Positions 40,180-43,930 of a DNA stretch of 43,930 nt are shown here, one piece after another. Numbering within the stretch: the stretch's first letter is position 1; every line of letters starts with the position of its first letter. Both the position numbers and the translations under genes were made by a program. The notes beneath the pieces are model-generated. The model did not search any database, was not told the DNA's origin, and was given only the letters and a program-made list of their open reading frames with translations. The stretch covers positions 1 to 43,930 of IMG/VR virus record IMGVR_UViG_3300010430_000127; one strand, written 5' to 3'. This DNA is from a virus.

Positions 40180-40367
40180 TCCCTGACTCAGAACAAGATT
40201 GGGTCAGGGTCGAAAGAAACATTTATAACTTGGCTTGCTTTTACGAGGGAACTCCTATATCTGAGTTTGAGAACATGCCGCTACCTAAGCTTAACCAGGC
40301 AGCAGAACACGCTAACAGGATTGGTAGTGAGCGTGAAAAGCAAATGAAGAATAAAAGGTCTAGGTAA
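40173..40367 (+). CDS. Frameshift-encoded C-terminal extension of the tail chaperone
   Basis: At T-TTT-TTG (40167-40173) a -1 shift leaves the stop at 40177 and continues in a frame open for 64 codons to TAA 40365-40367, which overlaps the tape-measure ATG. The extension reads ...SEQDWVRVERNIYNLACFYEGTP and ends in basic KNKRSR. The fusion would be 215 residues (G/GT-type organisation of tail chaperones). No ribosome-binding site or good start exists for a separate gene in this stretch, so frameshifting is the most likely way of expression. Confidence 0.8.
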   Translation, partial: DVIPDSEQDWVRVERNIYNLACFYEGTPISEFENMPLPKLNQAAEHANRIGSEREKQMKNKRSR

Positions 40368-41653
40368 TGTCATTTTCTGTTTCTTACATCATCAAAGCGG
40401 TTGACAAGTACACACCAACTGCAAAGAGCATAACCCGGCAAACGAAGAAAATGGCAAGCAGCTTTGAGCTTGCTGGCAAGAAGTCTCGTTTGTTCGGCAA
40501 GCAGATTGACCTTTCATCGAAGAAGCTAAAAAAATACGGAACCAAGATGCGCAGGTTCGGCAGGGACACTGCGCTCTGGCTTGGTGTTCCTATGGCTGCT
40601 GTCGGTGCCGCATCTGTGAAAGCAGCTTCCGACATGGAAGTGGTTTACAAAAAGTTCGACAGAACATTCAGCGACCTTGATGGAGCCGACACATACGCCA
40701 AACGGTTTATGAAAACCTATGGTGTTATTGAATCGACTGCAAAGCAGATTCAAGGTAATACCGGTGACTTGCTTGTTGGTATCGGCTTCGACCCTAAGCT
40801 TGCTGCGGAACTCAGTGAACGTGTTGGCAACTTGTCTGCCGACCTCTTTGCGGCTAACGCTGAAATGACGGACATGAGCGATACAGCTCATCGACTGAAG
40901 TCTGGTCTGCTTGGTGAGACTGAGGGTATGAAAGCTCTCGGTATTACCGTGAACCAGAACTCAAAGGAGTACAAGCGTTACTTCCGTGAAGCGATGCGCG
41001 TTACGCGAGGCAACCAGCTCCAGGCAAAAGCACTTGCTATTCTCCGCTTTGCTGAAGAGCAGTCTGTTAAATCTATCGGCGCGTTTGCTGATGGCGCAGG
41101 AACGCTCAAGATCGAGCTGTTCAAAACCAATGAGCAGCTGAAGAGAACTCGTGAAATTATTGGTATCCGTCTTACTCCGATGATCATCAGCGCAGCGGAA
41201 AGCGTGACGAAGCTTTCGCAATCGTTTAACAAGCTTCAGCCCGGAACTCAGACAACGATAATCCAGGTAGGAATGGCTGTGATGGCTTTCGCTGCCCTTG
41301 TCGTTGTTCTTGGCATTGTCGTTTGGGCTATCGGTGTTATTGGCGGCACAGCGGCTGCTGTGATCGCTGGTATCGTTATCGGTGGCACAATCCTTTACAA
41401 GTTCTTTATGGGCTTGTGGGAGCTGTTCAAGAACATCGCTTATACACTCGGTGAGTGGAAGCTCGGTGATTACAAGGACATGAAGTTCAGTGTTGAGCAT
41501 TCTATGGCAAGTGCGCCGGTAACGAATGTGAATTCAAACTCGGTCATTGATGTGAATCTATCAGACCCAGGTGGAATGGTGGCAGATACCTCTGTTCGCT
41601 CGGATGGTGCTAAGATTGGTCTTAATCGTGGTAATGGTCTTGGAGCAACTTAA
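40367..41653 (+). CDS. Tail tape-measure protein (short)
   Basis: 428 residues. Helical from the start (VSYIIKAVDKYTPTAKSITRQTKKM), with a VPMAAVGAASVKAASDMEVVYKKF element common to tape measures, LSERVGNLSADLFAANAEMTDMS, and hydrophobic segments at about 300-345 that may insert into the host membrane. The length is small for a contractile phage; at ~1.5 angstrom per residue it predicts a tail of roughly 60-65 nm. Confidence 0.85.
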   Translation: MSFSVSYIIKAVDKYTPTAKSITRQTKKMASSFELAGKKSRLFGKQIDLSSKKLKKYGTKMRRFGRDTALWLGVPMAAVGAASVKAASDMEVVYKKFDRTFSDLDGADTYAKRFMKTYGVIESTAKQIQGNTGDLLVGIGFDPKLAAELSERVGNLSADLFAANAEMTDMSDTAHRLKSGLLGETEGMKALGITVNQNSKEYKRYFREAMRVTRGNQLQAKALAILRFAEEQSVKSIGAFADGAGTLKIELFKTNEQLKRTREIIGIRLTPMIISAAESVTKLSQSFNKLQPGTQTTIIQVGMAVMAFAALVVVLGIVVWAIGVIGGTAAAVIAGIVIGGTILYKFFMGLWELFKNIAYTLGEWKLGDYKDMKFSVEHSMASAPVTNVNSNSVIDVNLSDPGGMVADTSVRSDGAKIGLNRGNGLGAT

Positions 41654-42912
41654 TGTCAATCTTCGTAAGAGCTGGTGTCGGGGAAGATAATCTCGCAAGA
41701 GCCAAAAACAAGCTCCACCAATCAAGCTGGCGCGGGGTTAAGTTTCTCACCGATTCTGTAAAAACAATCGGTGGTCAAAAAACTGTTGTTCACGAATATC
41801 CCAACAGCGATGTCCGAACCATTGAATCTCTCGGCAAGTTTGAGAAGGGCTACGAGGTTCAGGCAATCATCAGCGGTGCCGGATACTTTGAGCTTAAGCG
41901 GAGATTGACTTCGGTTCTGGAGATGCCTGGCGAAGGTGTTTTCGTTCATCCTTTTGACGGTGAAGTAAAGTGCTTTCTGGAAGGCACCTATGACCTTGAA
42001 GAGACTGACCGGAAGCTTGGTGAGTGCATTGTCACGTTCAAGCTACTGGTTGCCGGTGAGCGCAAGAATCCGACAGCAGAACTAACAAGCATCACCAAGA
42101 TCAAGAAGCTCTGTGACGCTTGCAATGACAGCCTGGCAGAGGGTTTTCCAACTGGCTTCAATAACGAGAGCTGGTATCCCGAGAATGTACAGAAGATCAT
42201 CGGCAAGGCTGATGACTTCGGAAAGTTTGTCGATGACAAAAAAGCTGTTTTCAAACAGGCTACCGACAAGATTTCAGATGTGCAGCGCGAGATTGACAAC
42301 TTTGTTGCTGATACAGCCCGGCTGATTAACCTGCCAGCGCAGTTTGGTGTTGCGATAGTCGATCTGTATCAGTCAGTAAAGACTCTCTACACCACCCCGA
42401 GAGACCGTCTGGATGCGATGTTTCAATTCTTTGGCTTCGGTGACGATGACCCGGAGAACCCACCATCGAACACAGTTTCTCGTGCGCAAATAAATGGTTC
42501 GATCAATACCGTAAACAGCACAGCAAATGCTGCTGTGTTGTCTGAGGTCTATCGTTCAGCTGCCGAGATTGAGTATCAGAGCGTTGATGAGATTGAAGCG
42601 GTTCAAGATGCGCTGGAAGCTGAGTACAAAAAGATATTCAAGGATGTGAACCTGAATGACTTCAGCGACACATCGCTGGACATCGACACGATTCGCGCGT
42701 TTGAAGAGCTTCGCTCTGAGATGCAGATTTTTCTCAATCGGGAAAAGCTGACAGCTCCCCGGCTTGTTAGCGTCTATGTTGACATGGTTCCGGCACAAGT
42801 TCTTTCATACCAGTATTACGGTGAAAGCCGTTATGCGTCAGACATCGTTGCGCTCAACGATTTAACCGAACCCTCTTTCGTAGAGGGTGAAACAGACTTG
42901 GTAACAGTATGA
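41653..42912 (+). CDS. DNA circularisation N-like tail protein (Mu gp43-like)
   Basis: 419 residues. The first ~130 residues (SSWRGVKFLTDSVKTIGGQKTVVHEYPNSDVRTIESLGK, read as SSWRGVKF, TIGGQKTVVHEYPN and VRTIESLG, then YEVQAIISGAGYFELKRRL) are the DNA_circ_N domain of Mu gp43. The remainder is a helical region with a disordered segment (GFGDDDPENPPSN). Initiator/baseplate hub component; sits between tape measure and gp44 as in Mu. Confidence 0.88.
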   Translation: MSIFVRAGVGEDNLARAKNKLHQSSWRGVKFLTDSVKTIGGQKTVVHEYPNSDVRTIESLGKFEKGYEVQAIISGAGYFELKRRLTSVLEMPGEGVFVHPFDGEVKCFLEGTYDLEETDRKLGECIVTFKLLVAGERKNPTAELTSITKIKKLCDACNDSLAEGFPTGFNNESWYPENVQKIIGKADDFGKFVDDKKAVFKQATDKISDVQREIDNFVADTARLINLPAQFGVAIVDLYQSVKTLYTTPRDRLDAMFQFFGFGDDDPENPPSNTVSRAQINGSINTVNSTANAAVLSEVYRSAAEIEYQSVDEIEAVQDALEAEYKKIFKDVNLNDFSDTSLDIDTIRAFEELRSEMQIFLNREKLTAPRLVSVYVDMVPAQVLSYQYYGESRYASDIVALNDLTEPSFVEGETDLVTV

Positions 42913-43930
42913 TTACCATTGAGGTCGATGGTCAGGTATATAAAAACTTTACGGAAGCAGAGCTTGACCTGTCTCTGGATAGCCTGTGCGGTGTTTTCAG
43001 CTTCAATGCAACTGAGTCTCCCGGCGAAGATTTAGTTTTCCCCGCTCGTGCTGGTCAGCGTTGCAAGATATTCATTGATGAGCAGCTTGCCCTGACTGGA
43101 GCTATTGATGCAGTAAGCGGAGACTACTCAGACTTTTCTCATTCGATCAACATACAGGGTCGTGATTCAACAGCTGACATCGTTGACAGCACAATCGGTG
43201 GTGACATCGGTCTGAATGCTTTGGAGAAAATTGGAATCGTTGAGCTGTGCCAATTCATCCTGAAGGCTACCAGCATACCGATACCAGTATTTACTAGGGT
43301 TTATGGAATCGAACCGTTTGAGATTGGTGATCTGGAAGATGCAGAGACCGGTGATACGGTTTTCTCTTATCTTGAGAAGCAAGCACGAATGAGGTCTTTA
43401 CTGCTGACCACAGACAATCGTGGCTACCTTGAGCTGCAAAGCGCATCAGGCATTAAAGATAACTCGACAACGATTCTTCATAAGGTCAATAACGATTACA
43501 ACAATGTTCTCCGGGCAGCTTTCACAAACGATATTTCAAAGCTGTTCAATCAGTACATTGTGAGAAGCCAACTCAACATGATCGCTTTGAATGAAGCGGG
43601 CAAGATTGAGAGTGACAGCTTGGTGGATGTTGGTGGTGCAAGAGCGGTTGACGATTTGGTTCGATCAAGCCGGATACTTAACATACTGGCTGAGACAGCA
43701 ACCAACGAGAAGTCTTGCGAAAAAAGGGCTCGCTGGCAGCGCAACATCAATCGTGTGAAAGCCTTTCGCTACACGGCTACCGTCCAGGGTCATTCAAAAG
43801 ATAATGGCGAGATATGGAAACTCAACAGGCTTCACGACATTGATGATGACTTCGCAAAGATTCAGGATGAGATGCTTCTGAATAGTGTTCTGTTCAAGCA
43901 GAGCAACGAGAGCGGCAACACAACTACTCT
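42909..43930 (+). CDS. Mu gp44-like (P) baseplate hub protein, 3' end beyond window
   Basis: 340 codons of an open gene run off the right edge. It begins MITIEVDGQVYKNFTEAELD, with SLCGVFSFNA, ALTGAIDAVSGDYSDFSHSI (in part), NIQGRDSTADIVDST and later GDTVFSYLEKQARMRSLLLTTDNRG, matching the phage tail-hub gpP/gpD-like family. Overlaps gp43 by ATGA. The frame does not continue directly into position 1, but adding the 44-codon fragment at 1-137 would give a normal length for the family. Confidence 0.88.
   Translation, partial: MITIEVDGQVYKNFTEAELDLSLDSLCGVFSFNATESPGEDLVFPARAGQRCKIFIDEQLALTGAIDAVSGDYSDFSHSINIQGRDSTADIVDSTIGGDIGLNALEKIGIVELCQFILKATSIPIPVFTRVYGIEPFEIGDLEDAETGDTVFSYLEKQARMRSLLLTTDNRGYLELQSASGIKDNSTTILHKVNNDYNNVLRAAFTNDISKLFNQYIVRSQLNMIALNEAGKIESDSLVDVGGARAVDDLVRSSRILNILAETATNEKSCEKRARWQRNINRVKAFRYTATVQGHSKDNGEIWKLNRLHDIDDDFAKIQDEMLLNSVLFKQSNESGNTTT

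Noticed and set aside
40961-41500. 179-codon leftward frame opposite the tape measure
   Set aside because: Lies wholly inside a well-supported gene, with no start signal and shadow-like composition.
1-43930. Integrase, transposase or CI-type repressor indicating lysogeny
   Set aside because: No such gene was seen on either strand. The two small HTH proteins lack the peptidase or dimerisation domains of typical repressors.

Overview
The window is almost an entire genome of a tailed dsDNA phage with a contractile tail. It carries an HK97-type head module (terminase, portal, F-like head protein, prohead protease, major capsid protein) joined to a Mu-type tail and baseplate (sheath, tube, DNA-circularisation protein, gp44-like hub, gp45 spike, gp46, gp47/J, gp48). 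There is no integrase, transposase or recognisable lysogeny repressor, so it looks virulent or at least unintegrated. The tail and lysis families and the strong purine-rich Shine-Dalgarno sites suggest a Gram-negative, probably gammaproteobacterial, host (inference). The window ends inside the gp44-like gene and starts with the last 44 codons of a tail gene directly before gp45. The sequence is therefore probably a circularly permuted genome opened in gp44, with a few bases missing because the two halves are not in frame when joined directly.

Layout. 1-7357 (+): baseplate, tail fibre, lysis genes (membrane protein, T7-type amidase, one-TM coiled-coil protein, holin) and a second glycine-rich adhesin-like fibre. 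7385-9281 (-): recombination operon (PD-(D/E)XK exonuclease, small protein, RecT). 9368-12593 (+): HTH protein, SF2 helicase, small basic protein, radical SAM protein, VRR-NUC nuclease. 12565-13888 (-): unknown protein, C5-cytosine-methyltransferase-like protein, small membrane peptide. 14028-17040 (+): small HTH protein, CHC2 primase-helicase, a leader with terminator/antiterminator architecture, and a 78-residue protein. 17041-17903: non-coding, with a terminator, DnaA-box match, five iterons and a 15-copy octanucleotide repeat; this is the best origin candidate. 17904-21363 (+): ten overlapping genes of unknown function, of different base composition from the rest. 21364-22717: non-coding, with a second AT-rich repeat zone, a GC-rich zone and tRNA-like fragments. 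22718-26262 (+): small unknown genes ending in ssb. 26361-42912 and onward (+): terminase, head, connector, tail.

How the genes work together: exonuclease plus RecT, SSB, SF2 helicase and primase-helicase form a self-supplied replication/recombination set. TerS/TerL package DNA through the portal into an HK97-fold capsid that may carry a head fibre. The sheath/tube tail is assembled with a chaperone pair made by a -1 ribosomal frameshift. Amidase and holins lyse the cell. Most adjacent genes are translationally coupled by ATGA, TAATG or TGATG overlaps.

Most unusual features: (1) two leaders (16688-16803 and 26275-26360) where a terminator hairpin is combined with a sequence complementary to the Shine-Dalgarno site of the gene just after it; (2) the compositionally distinct orphan gene cluster flanked by related AT-rich repeats; (3) a structured RNA-like region at 22465-22702 with T-arm motifs in an order resembling a permuted tRNA; (4) a radical SAM enzyme in the replication operon; (5) a stack of hairpins between the terminase genes. 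All functional calls come from reading protein motifs by eye; no database search was run.
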